Below are positions 20,321 to 33,340 of a stretch of 64,000 nucleotides of DNA, in pieces (position 1 is the first letter of the stretch; each line of letters starts with the position of its first letter). Made by a program: the position numbers and the translations under genes. The notes under the pieces were generated by a model. The model had not been told where the DNA came from. It ran no database searches and saw nothing but the letters and a program-made list of their open reading frames with translations. Location of the stretch: assembly GCF_001552615.1 (NCBI RefSeq), contig NZ_BCRN01000002.1, forward strand, positions 186,001 through 250,000. Reading direction: 5' to 3'. The DNA is from Millisia brevis NBRC 105863. Its GTDB lineage: Bacteria > Actinomycetota > Actinomycetes > Mycobacteriales > Mycobacteriaceae.

Positions 20321-20465
20321 GCCATGTCACCCACCTGATCGGTGCGCGACATCGCAGCATTACCTGGCGATAGCGACCGTACTGCGCACACTTTCGGATT
20401 GCGAACCCGCCCCCCTGGTCGGCGCGCCGCGACGATGCCGAGGTCAGCGCGCCGCGGGCGGGGTG

Positions 20466-21334
20466 CTATCGGGCGCGCGCGGTCGCGTCGGCGAGCTCGT
20501 CGCGCAGCCGCAACGCCGCCGCCGTGACGTCCGCGACGGCCGGCCCGGCCGCCAGCACGGACCGGGAGGCCGCGGGTAGTACGGTCCCCCGCACGTTCGC
20601 GAAACGGCGGGCGATATCGGCGGCCGTGGCCCCCTGAGCGCCCAGTCCGGGCGCCAGCACGGGCCCCGGGAAGCCCGCCAACTCCGGGTGGGTCGCGTCG
20701 TCGCCGGTCGCACCGACCACCAGTCCGATCACCGGCGCCGGCGCCTCGGCGTCGAGCGCCGCGGCCCGGTCGACGATGTGCTGCGCGATCGTCGGCCGCG
20801 AGCCGTCGACCCGGCCGTCGTCGTCCGGGAGGACCGCCGACTGCAGTTGTGTCGCTTCGGGATTCGAATTCCGAGCCAGGACGAAGACCGCACCGCCCGC
20901 CGCGGTCGCCGCGTCGATCGCCGGATCGAGCGAATGGAACCCGAGGTAGGGTGAGGCGGTCATCGCGTCGCTGTACAACGGCGACTCGGGGCCCAGCCAT
21001 GCCCGGGCATAGCCGGCCATCGTGCTGCCGACATCGCCGCGTTTGACGTCCGCGATCACCAGCGTCCCGGACTCCCGCAGCCGGGCGATCACCCGTTCGA
21101 GGACAGCCAGCCCCGCCGAGCCGAACGGCTCGAAGAAGGCCACCTGCGGCTTGACCACCGCGACCTGCCCGGCGGTCGCGGCCACGACGGTCTCGGCGAA
21201 GCGTTCCAGTCCGTCGACGGTTACCGGCAGCCCCCAGCGTTCGAGCAGTGCCGGGTGCGGGTCGAGGCCGACGCAGAGCGGTCCGAGCCGCTCGACGGCC
21301 GCACCGAGCCGGTCGACGAACGGTTCCGGCCCGC

Positions 21335-21338
<4 letters not shown>
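20466..21338 (-). CDS. pyrF: Orotidine 5'-phosphate decarboxylase (type 2)
   Basis: About 290 residues; the last step of UMP synthesis. The longer type 2 family is recognised by [28 protein letters not shown], and the catalytic [11 protein letters not shown] (Lys and the Asp pair), with [11 protein letters not shown] and a C-terminal [11 protein letters not shown] phosphate-binding loop. I set the start at the GTG at 21338 because it overlaps the carB stop by four bases (GTGA) and opens directly into the domain (V-S-G-P-E-P-F); the open frame upstream is antisense-like. It is the last gene of the pyr operon. Confidence 0.95.
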
Positions 21339-24708
<3,370 letters not shown>

Positions 24709-24709
<1 letters not shown>

Positions 24710-25881
24710 CAGTTACGCCCCTTCTCGAGCTTGCGCCGTTCCAATTGCTGGGTGAAGCGGTCGAACAGGTACGCCGCATCGTGCGGGCCCGCCGCCGCCT
24801 CCGGGTGGTACTGCACCGAGAAGGCGCGCCCGTCGAGCAGTCGGACCCCTTCGACCACCCCGTCGTTCGCGCAGGTGTGGCTGACCTCGGCGCGGCCGAA
24901 CGGGGTGTCGAACTGTTCGCCGGCCTCCCCTTCCAGGGCGAAGCCGTGGTTCTGGGCGGTGATCGCCACCCGGCCGGTCTCGTGTTCGAGGACCGGGATG
25001 TTGATGCCGCGGTGGCCGAACTTGAGCTTGTAGGTGTCGCGGCCGAAGGCGCGGCCGAGGATCTGGTTGCCGAAGCAGATACCGAACAGCGGGATGCCCG
25101 CGTCGATGACCTCACCGGTCAGTCCGACCACGCCGTCGGCGGTCGCCGGGTCGCCCGGTCCGTTCGACAGGAAGACCCCGTCGGGGTTGAGGTCGGAGAG
25201 CGTCGAGAAGTCGATGGTCGACGGCACGACGCGGACCCGGATACCGCGCGCGGCGAACATCCGCGGGGTGTTGGTCTTGATGCCCAGGTCGACCGCGACG
25301 ACGGTGAAGCGATGCTCGCCGTCCGGTTCGATCGTGTAGCCGCCGGTGGTGGTGACCTCCGCGGCCAGGTCGGCGCCGAGCATGCCGGGACGGGTGCGCA
25401 CCTGCTCGAGCATCGTGTCTTCTCCGGCGAGCGCGTCGCCGGAGAAGACACCGGCGCGCATCGAGCCGAGGGTGCGCAGATGCCGCACGATCGCGCGGGT
25501 GTCGAGACCGGAGATCCCGACGATGCCCTGGCGGACCAGTTCGTCCTCGAGGGTGCGGGTGGAGCGCCAATTCGAGCGGATGCGGCTGGGGTTGCGGATC
25601 GCGTAGCCCGCGACCCAGATGCGCGCCTCGTCGGGATCGCCGGTCGGGCCGACCGACTCGTTGTCCTCGTCGTTCCAGCCGGTATTGCCGATCTGCGGGG
25701 CGGTCGCGATCACGATCTGCCGGTGGTAGCTCGGATCGGTCAGCGTCTCCTGGTAGCCGGTCATCGCGGTACAGAAGACCGCCTCACCGAACGTCGTTCC
25801 CTCCGCGCCGTATCCGCTGCCGCGGAAGATGCGACCGTCCTCGAGGACCAGGGCGGCCGGGCCGGCAACTGCGGCGCTCAC
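24709..25881 (-). CDS. carA: Carbamoyl-phosphate synthase small (glutaminase) subunit
   Basis: About 390 residues. N-terminal CPSase-small domain ([29 protein letters not shown]) and a class I glutamine amidotransferase domain with the nucleophile Cys in [17 protein letters not shown] and the His/Glu pair in [11 protein letters not shown]. It hydrolyses glutamine and passes ammonia to CarB. I placed the start at the GTG at 25881, which has AAGGAGA close upstream and overlaps the stop of the membrane-protein gene by four bases. Confidence 0.97.
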
Positions 25882-26495
25882 GTGTTCTCCTTCGTCTGTC
25901 GGGAATCGACCCCGTTGCTGCTCGGAACCGACTCGCCGAGTTCGGGGGTATCGGTCCGCACCGTGGGCAGATCCGTCTCCCGGGGCTCTGTGGCCGGCGA
26001 GTCGGGGCCCTGCAGGTCGGGGCTGTCGACCCAGGTCGGATAGACCGACTTGTTGTCCGCGCGGAATCCGGTGTCGACCTCGAGGCCGCTGGGCAGCTGC
26101 CAGCGGATCACCAGGATGCCGTCCTTGGTCATCACCTTGTTGGCGTGACCGCGTTCGGTGCGCACCGCGCGCAACGCCGGGCGCGGAATCCAGATGGTGC
26201 TCGCCCCGTCCCGATCGACGGCGACACCGGTCGGGTAGGCGGTCACCGTGCCGGCGGCGCGGTAGCCGATGTCGCCGATCGCGATGCGGTCCTGCCAATT
26301 CGGCGCGATCGTCGTGCCCAGGTAGAGACCGGTGGCCGTGGGGACGGTCTGCTCACCGCGCACCTCGGGGACCACGGGCAGCTCGCCGACCATCTCGCGC
26401 TGGCGTCGGCCGCGGCCGCGCCAGCCGACGTACATCAGCAGCACACCGGAGATCCAGATCGCGGCGAACAGGATGACCAGAAGCACTCGATCCAT
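25878..26495 (-). CDS. Membrane-anchored protein of the pyr operon (Rv1382-like)
   Basis: About 205 residues: one N-terminal membrane segment ([21 protein letters not shown], about 4-24 with a basic stop-transfer RGRGRRQR), then a soluble domain of about 130 residues ([20 protein letters not shown] through [18 protein letters not shown]) that looks like a PH-like or export-associated domain, and a Pro/Ser/Thr-rich acidic tail. The orientation of the soluble part is not certain; the basic stretch after the helix favours the cytosol. The same gene sits between pyrC and carA in mycobacteria, but its role in pyrimidine synthesis is unknown. It overlaps pyrC by one base and carA by four. Confidence 0.85.
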   Translation of the reverse strand: MDRVLLVILFAAIWISGVLLMYVGWRGRGRRQREMVGELPVVPEVRGEQTVPTATGLYLGTTIAPNWQDRIAIGDIGYRAAGTVTAYPTGVAVDRDGASTIWIPRPALRAVRTERGHANKVMTKDGILVIRWQLPSGLEVDTGFRADNKSVYPTWVDSPDLQGPDSPATEPRETDLPTVRTDTPELGESVPSSNGVDSRQTKENT

Positions 26496-27832
26496 CAGAC
26501 GACACTTTCGTCGGGGGCCGATACGGTGGCGCCGTCGCGGGCGGTGACCGTGCCGCGCAGGATCGTCGCGGTGACGGTCGCCGGCAGGGTGATGCCCTCG
26601 TACGGGGTGTTGACGGACAGGCTCGCCAGGTCCGGTCCGTGGACGGTCCACTCGGCGTCCGGGTCGACCACCACCAGGTTGGCGGGGGCGCCGACCTCGA
26701 TCGGGCGACCCTGATCGTCGAGGCCGCCGATCCGCGCGGGCGCCTCGCTCATCACCCGTGCGACGCCGCGCCAGTCGAGCAGGCCCGGTTGGACCATGGT
26801 GGCCACGACGATCGACAGCGCGGTCTGCAGGCCGAGCATGCCGGGCCGAGCGAGCCCGAACTCGACGCACTTGTCCTGCTCGGCGTGCGGGGCGTGATCG
26901 GTGGCCACCGCGTCGATGATCCCGTCCGCGAGGGCCTGCCGCAGCGCGGCGACGTCGGTGTTCTCGCGCAGCGGCGGGTTGACCCGGAAGACCGGGTCGT
27001 AGTCGACCAGGCGGGAGTCGTCGAGGAAGAGGTGGTGCGGGGTGACCTCGGCGGTGATCGCGATGCCCTGCCCCTTGGCCCAGCGCAGGATCTCGACGGT
27101 GCCGGCGGTCGAGGCGTGGCAGACGTGTACCCGGGCGCCGGCGTCGCGGGCGAGGATCGCGTCGCGGGCGACGATCGACTCCTCCGCGGCGCGCGGCCAG
27201 CCGGCCAGGCCGAGCTTCGAGGCGGTCGGCCCCTCGTGGGCGACGGCCTGCTCGGTCAGCCGGGGTTCCTCGGCGTGCTGGGCGATCACCGCGTCCAGGT
27301 GCACCGAGTATTCGAGCGCCCGGCGCATCAGCAGCGGGTCGTGCACGCACTTGCCGTCGTCGGAGAACACCCGCACCCGTCCGACGCCGGCGGCCATCAC
27401 GCCGAGCTCGGCGAGTTTCTTGCCCTCGAGGCCGACGGTGACCGCGCCGACGGGATGCACGTCGACCAGCCCGATCTCGCGGCCGCGCTTCCAGACGTGG
27501 TCGGTCACCACGTGGCTGTCGGCGACCGGGTTGGTATTCGCCATCGCGAAGACCGCGGTGAAACCACCGAGAGCGGCCGCGGCGGAACCGGTTTCGATGG
27601 TCTCGGTGTCCTCGCGGCCCGGCTCGCGCAGATGGGTATGCAGGTCGACCAGGCCGGGCAGCAGGATCCCGCCCGCGCCGTCGATCTCCTCGACCGACCC
27701 CGCCGCATCCGACCCGGCAGCCTCCGCCGCCGCGTCGGCTCCGATCGCGACGATCGTGCCGTCGACGATCCGTACGTCGACCGGTTCGCCCTCGCCGTAG
27801 GGACGTACCCGTCGAATCACCAGTTCGCTCAC
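26495..27832 (-). CDS. pyrC: Dihydroorotase
   Basis: About 445 residues, class I dihydroorotase (amidohydrolase). Metal site [10 protein letters not shown], the loop [12 protein letters not shown] in the second half and [12 protein letters not shown] with the catalytic Asp. It cyclises carbamoyl aspartate to dihydroorotate. The GTG at 27832 overlaps the pyrB stop by four bases, and the ribosome probably reinitiates there. The stop shares one base with the next ATG. Confidence 0.97.
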   Translation of the reverse strand: MSELVIRRVRPYGEGEPVDVRIVDGTIVAIGADAAAEAAGSDAAGSVEEIDGAGGILLPGLVDLHTHLREPGREDTETIETGSAAAALGGFTAVFAMANTNPVADSHVVTDHVWKRGREIGLVDVHPVGAVTVGLEGKKLAELGVMAAGVGRVRVFSDDGKCVHDPLLMRRALEYSVHLDAVIAQHAEEPRLTEQAVAHEGPTASKLGLAGWPRAAEESIVARDAILARDAGARVHVCHASTAGTVEILRWAKGQGIAITAEVTPHHLFLDDSRLVDYDPVFRVNPPLRENTDVAALRQALADGIIDAVATDHAPHAEQDKCVEFGLARPGMLGLQTALSIVVATMVQPGLLDWRGVARVMSEAPARIGGLDDQGRPIEVGAPANLVVVDPDAEWTVHGPDLASLSVNTPYEGITLPATVTATILRGTVTARDGATVSAPDESVV

Positions 27833-28779
27833 CGCGCCACCTCCCGTTCGCCGATCAGCAGTCGGAACAACACGGCCATCCGCACGTGCACTCCGTTGGT
27901 CACCTGTTGCAGCACCACCGACTGCGGGGCGTCGGCCACCGAGAATCCGATCTCCATACCGCGCAGCATCGGTCCCGGGTGCAGCACCACCGCGTGCTCG
28001 GGCATCACCGCGAGGCGCTTCTCCGACAGCCCGTAGGCGATCGAGTACTCGCGCGCCGACGGGAAGAAGCCGCCGTTCATGCGTTCGGCCTGCACCCGCA
28101 GCATCATCACCGCGTCGACCCCGGGCAGGACGGCGTCGAGACTGTCGCTGACGTGCACCGGCCAGGTGCTCACGCCCACCGGCAGCAGGGTGCGCGGGGC
28201 GACCAGCGTCACCTCGGCGCCGAGCGTCGAGAGCAGGAAGGCGTTCGAGCGGGCGACCCGGCTGTGGAGGACGTCGCCGACGATCGCGATATGCCGCCCG
28301 GTCAGGTCGGGCCCGAGGCGCTGGCGCAGGGACAGCGCGTCCAGCAGCGCCTGGGTCGGGTGTTCGTGGGTGCCGTCGCCGGCGTTGATCACCGCCGGGC
28401 CGTGCCCGTCCTCGTGGGTCCAGGCGGCGATGCGATGCGCCGCGCCGGACTGCGGATGCCGCACCACCAGGGCGTCGGCCCCGGCGGCGCGCAGGGTCAG
28501 CACGGTATCGCGCAGCGATTCGCCCTTGCCGACCGACGAGCCGCCGGCGGACACGTTGATGACGTCCGCGGACATCCACTTGCCGGCGACCTCGAACGAC
28601 ACCCGGGTGCGGGTGGAGTTCTCGTAGAAGACGGTGATGATCGTCTTACCGCGCAGCGTGGGCAGCTTCCGGACCTCGCGGCCGGTCAGCGCCTGCTCGA
28701 AGTTGACCGCCTCGTCGAGCAACGAGGTGGCGTCGTCCTTGGTCAGGTCGGTTACGGATAGCAGGTGGCGCATGGTCAT
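27829..28779 (-). CDS. pyrB: Aspartate carbamoyltransferase catalytic subunit
   Basis: A protein of 316 residues. Carbamoyl-phosphate site [13 protein letters not shown], then [17 protein letters not shown], the aspartate-loop residues and [16 protein letters not shown]. No pyrI regulatory gene is present, as usual for actinobacteria. The ATG overlaps the pyrR stop by four bases. Confidence 0.98.
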   Translation of the reverse strand: MTMRHLLSVTDLTKDDATSLLDEAVNFEQALTGREVRKLPTLRGKTIITVFYENSTRTRVSFEVAGKWMSADVINVSAGGSSVGKGESLRDTVLTLRAAGADALVVRHPQSGAAHRIAAWTHEDGHGPAVINAGDGTHEHPTQALLDALSLRQRLGPDLTGRHIAIVGDVLHSRVARSNAFLLSTLGAEVTLVAPRTLLPVGVSTWPVHVSDSLDAVLPGVDAVMMLRVQAERMNGGFFPSAREYSIAYGLSEKRLAVMPEHAVVLHPGPMLRGMEIGFSVADAPQSVVLQQVTNGVHVRMAVLFRLLIGEREVAR

Positions 28780-29405
28780 CGGCCCCCGTCCTCGATGGTG
28801 CCGATATCGACCGCGTCGTGGCCGTCGTGCTGTTCCATCCGCACCCAGACCGATTCGCTGCGAGCGGTGGGGATGTTCTTGCCGACGTAGTCCGCGCGGA
28901 TCGGCAGCTGCCGGTGGCCGCGGTCGACCAGCACGGCCAACTGCACCGCTTCCGGGCGACCGATATCGCGCAGCGCGTCGAGCGCGGCGCGGACGGTGCG
29001 GCCGGAGTAGAGCACGTCGTCGACCAGGATGACCAGGGCGCCGTCGATACCGCGCTCGGGCATCGTCGTGCGGCCCACGGCCCGGTGCGGCTTGCCGCGC
29101 AGGTCGTCGCGGTAGAGCGTGATGTCGAGCGAGCCCACGCCGACGCGAACGCCGCCGAACTCCTCGATCTTCTCCGCCAGCCGCTGCGCCAGATAGGTGC
29201 CGCGCGTCGGGATGCCGATCAGGACCACCCGGGGGGCGTCCGGCGCATCGAGCGCGGTCTTTTCGATGACTTGGTGTGCCATCCGTGCGATGGTGCGGGC
29301 GACGTCGGACGCGGAGAGAATCTCGCGTACGCCGCCGGCACGGGCGCCGGATTCGGAAGAAGAAATGGGGGAACTGTCCTCTCGCCTGTCGCGCGCAGAA
29401 CCCAC
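28776..29405 (-). CDS. pyrR: PyrR: pyrimidine regulatory RNA-binding protein / uracil phosphoribosyltransferase
   Basis: About 209 residues. The PRPP-binding loop [18 protein letters not shown] is diagnostic; [14 protein letters not shown] and DITLYRDDL are also present. PyrR senses UMP/UTP and binds a hairpin in the pyr mRNA. I placed the start at the GTG at 29405, which has a consensus AAGGAGG six bases upstream; the open frame extends farther but would run through the regulatory leader. First gene of the seven-gene pyr operon, all of whose junctions overlap by one or four bases. In mycobacteria the leader mechanism is translational repression rather than attenuation, and the sequence here fits that. 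Confidence 0.97.
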   Translation of the reverse strand: MGSARDRREDSSPISSSESGARAGGVREILSASDVARTIARMAHQVIEKTALDAPDAPRVVLIGIPTRGTYLAQRLAEKIEEFGGVRVGVGSLDITLYRDDLRGKPHRAVGRTTMPERGIDGALVILVDDVLYSGRTVRAALDALRDIGRPEAVQLAVLVDRGHRQLPIRADYVGKNIPTARSESVWVRMEQHDGHDAVDIGTIEDGGR

Positions 29406-29410
29406 CGCGA

Positions 29411-29440
29411 CCTCCTTCTCCGCCTCACAGGACGGATCGT
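29411..29440 (-). promoter_or_regulatory. PyrR-binding leader element overlapping the pyrR ribosome binding site
   Basis: On the minus strand the leader reads GATCCGTCCTGTGAGGCGG, then AGAAGGAGG. The UCCUGUGAGGC core agrees with the PyrR anti-antiterminator/binding-loop consensus (purine-UCCNGNGAGGY). It ends immediately before the Shine-Dalgarno sequence (AAGGAGG, 29417-29411). PyrR-UMP bound here would block ribosome loading. I see no terminator hairpin in the leader, which supports translational control. A possible -10 (TAGCAT) lies at 29469-29464. Confidence 0.85.
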
Positions 29441-29564
29441 TAAAGGATGCCCGAACGACGGCAATGCTAGCAGCGCGCCCCCGGCACCCCGCTCCCGGCC
29501 GGCTCGCTCGACCGATCACAGACCGATCGTCGACACTCGAAGAATTTAGAAGTAGTTTTAATAT

Positions 29565-30041
29565 ATGAGCATCGAGGAAGTCACCTTTTCCGACCTCCAG
29601 TTGCGGGGCAAGGCGACCGTGGAGCTACTGCATCGCTCGAGAACCCAATCATTGCTGGTCACCCGGCGCGACGCGGACGACCTGGTCCTGACCACGGCCG
29701 CGCGTGCGGACGTCGAACACACCGCCGCATCGGTGACCGCCCGCATGTTCGTAGCATTGATGCAACGTGATCCACAGGTTCGGGAACTGGTCACCGACGT
29801 GCTGCCGGACGTCTTCCCGTGGGTGTCCTTCCTCTCCCGCGCCGAGGTGCAGGAGTTCGTTCTCGAATTGGTCTCCACCATGCGGGCGGCGGACTCGCTC
29901 GGCAATCCCACGCCGCTCGTCCAGGTGATCGACGCGTGGCGCCACACCGCGGAGGCTCTGGCCGATCCCGAGCTGGCGGCCATTCTGTCCGGCGACACCG
30001 AGGATGACCACGGGCCGATTCCCGAGCCCGAGATTCCGTGA
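29565..30041 (+). CDS. Phd/YefM-like antitoxin
   Basis: A protein of 158 residues. The first 50 residues follow the prevent-host-death pattern: [20 protein letters not shown], then [17 protein letters not shown]. The rest is helical ([21 protein letters not shown] and so on) and ends in an acidic Pro-rich tail, the likely toxin-binding part. The stop overlaps the next gene by four bases (GTGA), the toxin candidate. The ATG lies directly behind an AT-rich tract (29540-29564, TTTAGAAGTAGTTTTAATAT), unlike anything around it, and a direct repeat GACCGATC-ACA-GACCGATC (29510-29528) could be its operator. Family assignment is by pattern only. Confidence 0.7.
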   Translation: MSIEEVTFSDLQLRGKATVELLHRSRTQSLLVTRRDADDLVLTTAARADVEHTAASVTARMFVALMQRDPQVRELVTDVLPDVFPWVSFLSRAEVQEFVLELVSTMRAADSLGNPTPLVQVIDAWRHTAEALADPELAAILSGDTEDDHGPIPEPEIP

Positions 30042-30394
30042 GCCCCAAGCGAGGAGACCGAGTCGCGCCACCTCCGCACCCCGACGAGGGGCGGGACCTT
30101 CGCTTCGCTACCAGCGAAGCAGCCAAAGGGTGGGAAGACCTGTGCCGTCAGGCGCCCGCCAACACCCTGGCGGCGTGGACGGAACTGCGCGCACGATCCG
30201 ACCGCCCGGCCCCGACGTCGCGCCATCATCAGCTCAAGGGCAGCCTGTCCACGGCCGCGCATGGCGGCGTCGACATGGAGCAGTGGCAATACGAGGTGAC
30301 CGGCGGGGGACGCATCTGGTACGTCGTGGACGTCGCCGGTCGCATTCTGTGGTTCAAAGCCGCGGGGACAGGTCACCCGAAGGCCACCGAATAG
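30038..30394 (+). CDS. RelE/Txe-like toxin
   Basis: About 118 residues. The C-terminal half has the RelE-superfamily layout: RHHQLKGSLSTAA (basic strand), then MEQWQYEVTGGGRIWYVVD, RILWFKAAGTGHPKATE. The ending resembles Txe/YoeB toxins, where HPK/H..Y residues act in ribosome-dependent mRNA cleavage. The N-terminus KGWEDLCRQAPANTLAAWTEL is the usual helical hairpin. It starts at a GTG overlapping the antitoxin stop, the normal order for this class (antitoxin first). Activity is inferred; some canonical catalytic positions cannot be aligned by eye. Confidence 0.7.
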   Translation: MSPKRGDRVAPPPHPDEGRDLRFATSEAAKGWEDLCRQAPANTLAAWTELRARSDRPAPTSRHHQLKGSLSTAAHGGVDMEQWQYEVTGGGRIWYVVDVAGRILWFKAAGTGHPKATE

Positions 30395-30449
30395 GCGCTG
30401 GGTGCGGTGAGTGGTGCACACTGGCCGGCGTGGGGGCGCAGAACGAATG

Positions 30450-30680
30450 CCATATCGTCCGAGCGCCCGAATGGGCGTGCCGCCCCTCCGGCGTCGGTAT
30501 GCGTTCCTGCATCGGCCGCCAGTTCGCCCTGCACGAGGCGGTCCTGATCCTCGCGTCCCTCGCCCGGTCGGTCACCTGCACGATCCGTCGCCGATCACCG
30601 TCGCCGAAGGGCTGACCATGCGCCCCGACGCGTTCACCGTTGGCGTGCGCCCTCGGCCGCAGTCCCCGGCTAGCAGATCT
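30450..30680 (+). pseudogene. Remnant of a cytochrome P450 (C-terminal heme-binding region), frameshifted
   Basis: Frame one reads PSGVGMRSCIGRQFALHEAV (around 30485-30543), the P450 cysteine-ligand loop (G.G.R.C.G...A) plus the start of the L-helix. After LILASLAR the match jumps to another frame: HDPSPITVAEGLTMRPDAF then TVGVRPR (about 30575-30655), the usual end of CYP102-type heme domains. No start, no other P450 sequence and no reductase is present, so this is a decayed fragment of about 75 residues. It lies between the toxin-antitoxin pair and the S9 peptidase gene. The rest of 30395-30781 holds nothing I can identify. Confidence 0.8.
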
Positions 30681-30781
30681 TTGCGGTCCAGAGCGATGGG
30701 GCTCTGCACAACACGTTCGTCACAGCACCGCCGAGGACAATAGATCCATGACGACGCTCTCTCGCACGTGGTGTGCAACCG

Positions 30782-32749
30782 CTACGGCCGCCAGAGTTCG
30801 AGGAGCGGCACGCCGGGCGGGGTGAAGCCGAGGATCTGACCGTAGAAGGACAGTTCGGATTCGGTGGCGTCGATGATCGTCTCGGCGCGCCGGAAGCCGT
30901 GCGACTCCCCCGCGTATTCGCGGTAGGCGTGCGCGATCCCCTTGGCCAGCAGGGCATCCCGGAAGACCCGGGATTGCTCGGGCGGCACGATGCGGTCGTC
31001 GAGACCCTGCAGGAGCAGGACCGGGGCGGACAGCCCGTCGACTTTGTTGATCGGGGCGCGCTCGGCGTAGAGGGCGACGTCCTCGGCCGGGCCGATCAGG
31101 CCCTCGAGGTAGCGCGACTCGAAGTCGTGGGTCGACTCGGCGAACCCGGTGAGGTCGGCGACGCCGAAGTAGCTTGCTCCGCAGGCGAAGACGTCGGTCG
31201 ACGTCAGGCAGGCCAGCACGGTCCAGCCGCCGGCGCTGCCGCCGCGGATCGCCAACCGGCCCGGGTCGGCAAGACCCGCGTCCGCGAGACCCTGCATGGC
31301 GGCGGCCGTGTCGACGACGTCGACGATGCCCCATTGGCCGCGCAGCAGTTCGCGGTAGGCGCGCCCGTACCCGCTGGAGCCGCCGTAGTTGATGTCGATG
31401 ACACCGATGCCGCGGCTGGTGAAGTAGGCGTAGGTCAGCGACAACCCACCGGAGACGTGCGCGGTCGGTCCGCCGTGCACGAACGCCACATAGGGCGGCA
31501 GTTCCCCCTCGGGCCCGACGTAGTCGGGGTGGGTCGGCGGGTAGACGAAGGCGTGAACCTCGCGGTCGCCGACCGGGAACGACAGCGGCCGCGACTGCGG
31601 CAGATACCGCGCGTCGGGCAGATCGTCGACGTCGAGGCGGATATCGCGCAGGTCGCCGGTCGCCAGGTCGAGTTCACGCAGACCGCCCGGCACCGTCGCG
31701 CCGGCGCCGGTCAGCAGCACCCGCCCGTCGCGCAGGTCGGCGATCTCCACGCGCGAGGAGATCGGCAGGTCGATCGCGGAGGTGGCGCCGTCCGAACCGA
31801 TGCGCAGCAGTTCGGACCCACCGACGGTCGACACCGCCAACAGGTCACCGCCGGGCAGAACGCGGTAGAACCCGCTGCCGATCTGCCACAACGGACCACC
31901 GATATCCGCGTCCCGGCGGTACACCTCGGTGACCTCGCCGCCTGCGACATCGTCGGCGGAAGCACCGGTGGTGACGCGGACCGGGTTCCACCAGCCGGAG
32001 CGGTCGGTCAGCGCGAACAGCGACGCCCCGTCGATCCACTCCGGTTGCAGGACCGATTCCTCGGGTCCGCCGATCAGGGTGTCGAACGATGCGACCCGAC
32101 CGTCCGCATCGAGGGCGCCGACGCGTAGTTCGGTGCCGTCCCAGGGCATCCGGGGGTGATCCCAGGCGATCCAGGCGAGCGTGGTCCCGTCCGGCGAGTA
32201 CCTCGGGTAGGCGAGGAAGTCGCTGCCGGAGACCACCGAGACGATCGCGTCGGGGTCGTCGGCCGCGGACCCGTCGAGCGGGACGGAGACGATATCGCGG
32301 GTGACCGGCCCCTCCTCCTCGCCGCTGGGGCCGACGTTCTCGCGCACCGCGATCACCCGATCGTCGCGGATCGCCAGCTCGCCGAACCGGAAACCGCGAC
32401 CGGCCGGGGTGAGCGCAACCGGCTCCGCGCTGCCCGGGTCGAGCCGGTAGAGGCGCTGGTCGGTGAACTCGACGAACACCAGGACGCCGTCGTCGGTGAC
32501 CGCCCAGGAACCGCCGCCGTATTCGTGCACCCGGCTGCGGGCATTCCACGGGGCCGGCAGCACGTCGTGCTCACCGGCGTCGTCGCGGCGGCGCACCAGG
32601 TAGCGACCGGCCTCGGTCGGGCGCTGTTCGAGCCACCAGATCCCGTCGCCGAAGTAGCGGCCCCCGGATATCGGGTGACCGCTGACGGCGAGATCGGCGG
32701 CGGCGATCGGTGACGGCCAACTGCCGAAGGGAGCGCTGGTGGTCGTCAT
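30782..32749 (-). CDS. S9-family (prolyl-oligopeptidase-like) peptidase
   Basis: A protein of 655 residues. A beta-propeller (about 1-390, with repeated strand motifs such as YPRYSPDGTTLAWIAWDHP) precedes an alpha/beta hydrolase domain. The catalytic triad is readable: Ser in IRGGSAGGWT, Asp in LLQGLDDRIVPPEQS, His in GESHGFRR. The oxyanion region is FVHGGPTAHVSGG. This is the dipeptidyl/acylaminoacyl-peptidase branch. No signal peptide is seen, so a cytosolic enzyme acting on short peptides is most likely. It is downstream of nusB but separated by 63 bases. Confidence 0.92.
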   Translation of the reverse strand: MTTTSAPFGSWPSPIAAADLAVSGHPISGGRYFGDGIWWLEQRPTEAGRYLVRRRDDAGEHDVLPAPWNARSRVHEYGGGSWAVTDDGVLVFVEFTDQRLYRLDPGSAEPVALTPAGRGFRFGELAIRDDRVIAVRENVGPSGEEEGPVTRDIVSVPLDGSAADDPDAIVSVVSGSDFLAYPRYSPDGTTLAWIAWDHPRMPWDGTELRVGALDADGRVASFDTLIGGPEESVLQPEWIDGASLFALTDRSGWWNPVRVTTGASADDVAGGEVTEVYRRDADIGGPLWQIGSGFYRVLPGGDLLAVSTVGGSELLRIGSDGATSAIDLPISSRVEIADLRDGRVLLTGAGATVPGGLRELDLATGDLRDIRLDVDDLPDARYLPQSRPLSFPVGDREVHAFVYPPTHPDYVGPEGELPPYVAFVHGGPTAHVSGGLSLTYAYFTSRGIGVIDINYGGSSGYGRAYRELLRGQWGIVDVVDTAAAMQGLADAGLADPGRLAIRGGSAGGWTVLACLTSTDVFACGASYFGVADLTGFAESTHDFESRYLEGLIGPAEDVALYAERAPINKVDGLSAPVLLLQGLDDRIVPPEQSRVFRDALLAKGIAHAYREYAGESHGFRRAETIIDATESELSFYGQILGFTPPGVPLLELWRP

Positions 32750-32812
32750 CGATCCTCCTCGAGCCGCTACCGGCTCCTCGGGTGCCGAACAGCCGGGCCG
32801 TCGGGAAGCGCG

Positions 32813-33340
32813 TCAGGAAGCGGAATCGTCCGGATCGCCGGCGGCATCGGCGGAGACGACCGCACGGGTCGCCGCGGCGGCCGCCCGCACCTGCGGGGCG
32901 ACCAGGACCACCTGGCCGAGCACACCGTTGACGAAGCTCGGCGAGTCGTCGGTGGACAGCTGCTTGGCCAGTTCGACCGCCTGGTCGACCGCGACCACCG
33001 GCGGCACCTCGTCGTCGTGCAGCAACTCCCAGACGGCGACGCGCAGGATCGCGCGGTCGACCGCGGGCAGCCGTTCGAGGGTCCAGTCCTGCAGGTGATC
33101 CTCGATGACCCGGTCGATCCGGTCGAGGTGATCGGCTACGCCGACCACCACTTCCTTGGTGTACGGGTTGACCGGTGCGATCGTGTCGTCGAGCGCGGCC
33201 AGGCGCACCCGCTCGTCGGTCAGCTGCGCGGGATCGATATCCCGCGCCTCCGCCTCGAACAACAGATCGACGGCCCGCTTGCGGGCCTTGAATCGCGTAC
33301 CGAGTCGGCCGGTACGCCCCTGCTCATTCGTTCCGGCCAC
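32813..33340 (-). CDS. nusB: Transcription antitermination factor NusB
   Basis: A protein of 175 residues. Helical bundle with [34 protein letters not shown] and the C-terminal [25 protein letters not shown] signature. Works with NusE/S10 in rRNA antitermination. An acidic Ala-rich tail of about 25 residues follows the fold. The GTG start follows the efp stop without any gap (TGAGTG). Confidence 0.97.
   Translation of the reverse strand: MAGTNEQGRTGRLGTRFKARKRAVDLLFEAEARDIDPAQLTDERVRLAALDDTIAPVNPYTKEVVVGVADHLDRIDRVIEDHLQDWTLERLPAVDRAILRVAVWELLHDDEVPPVVAVDQAVELAKQLSTDDSPSFVNGVLGQVVLVAPQVRAAAAATRAVVSADAAGDPDDSAS

Noticed and set aside
30004-30615. Plus-strand frame of 203 codons as an intact gene
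   Set aside because: Its first part is a shadow of the toxin gene, and its last part is only the heme loop of a broken P450, so it was recorded as a pseudogene fragment instead.
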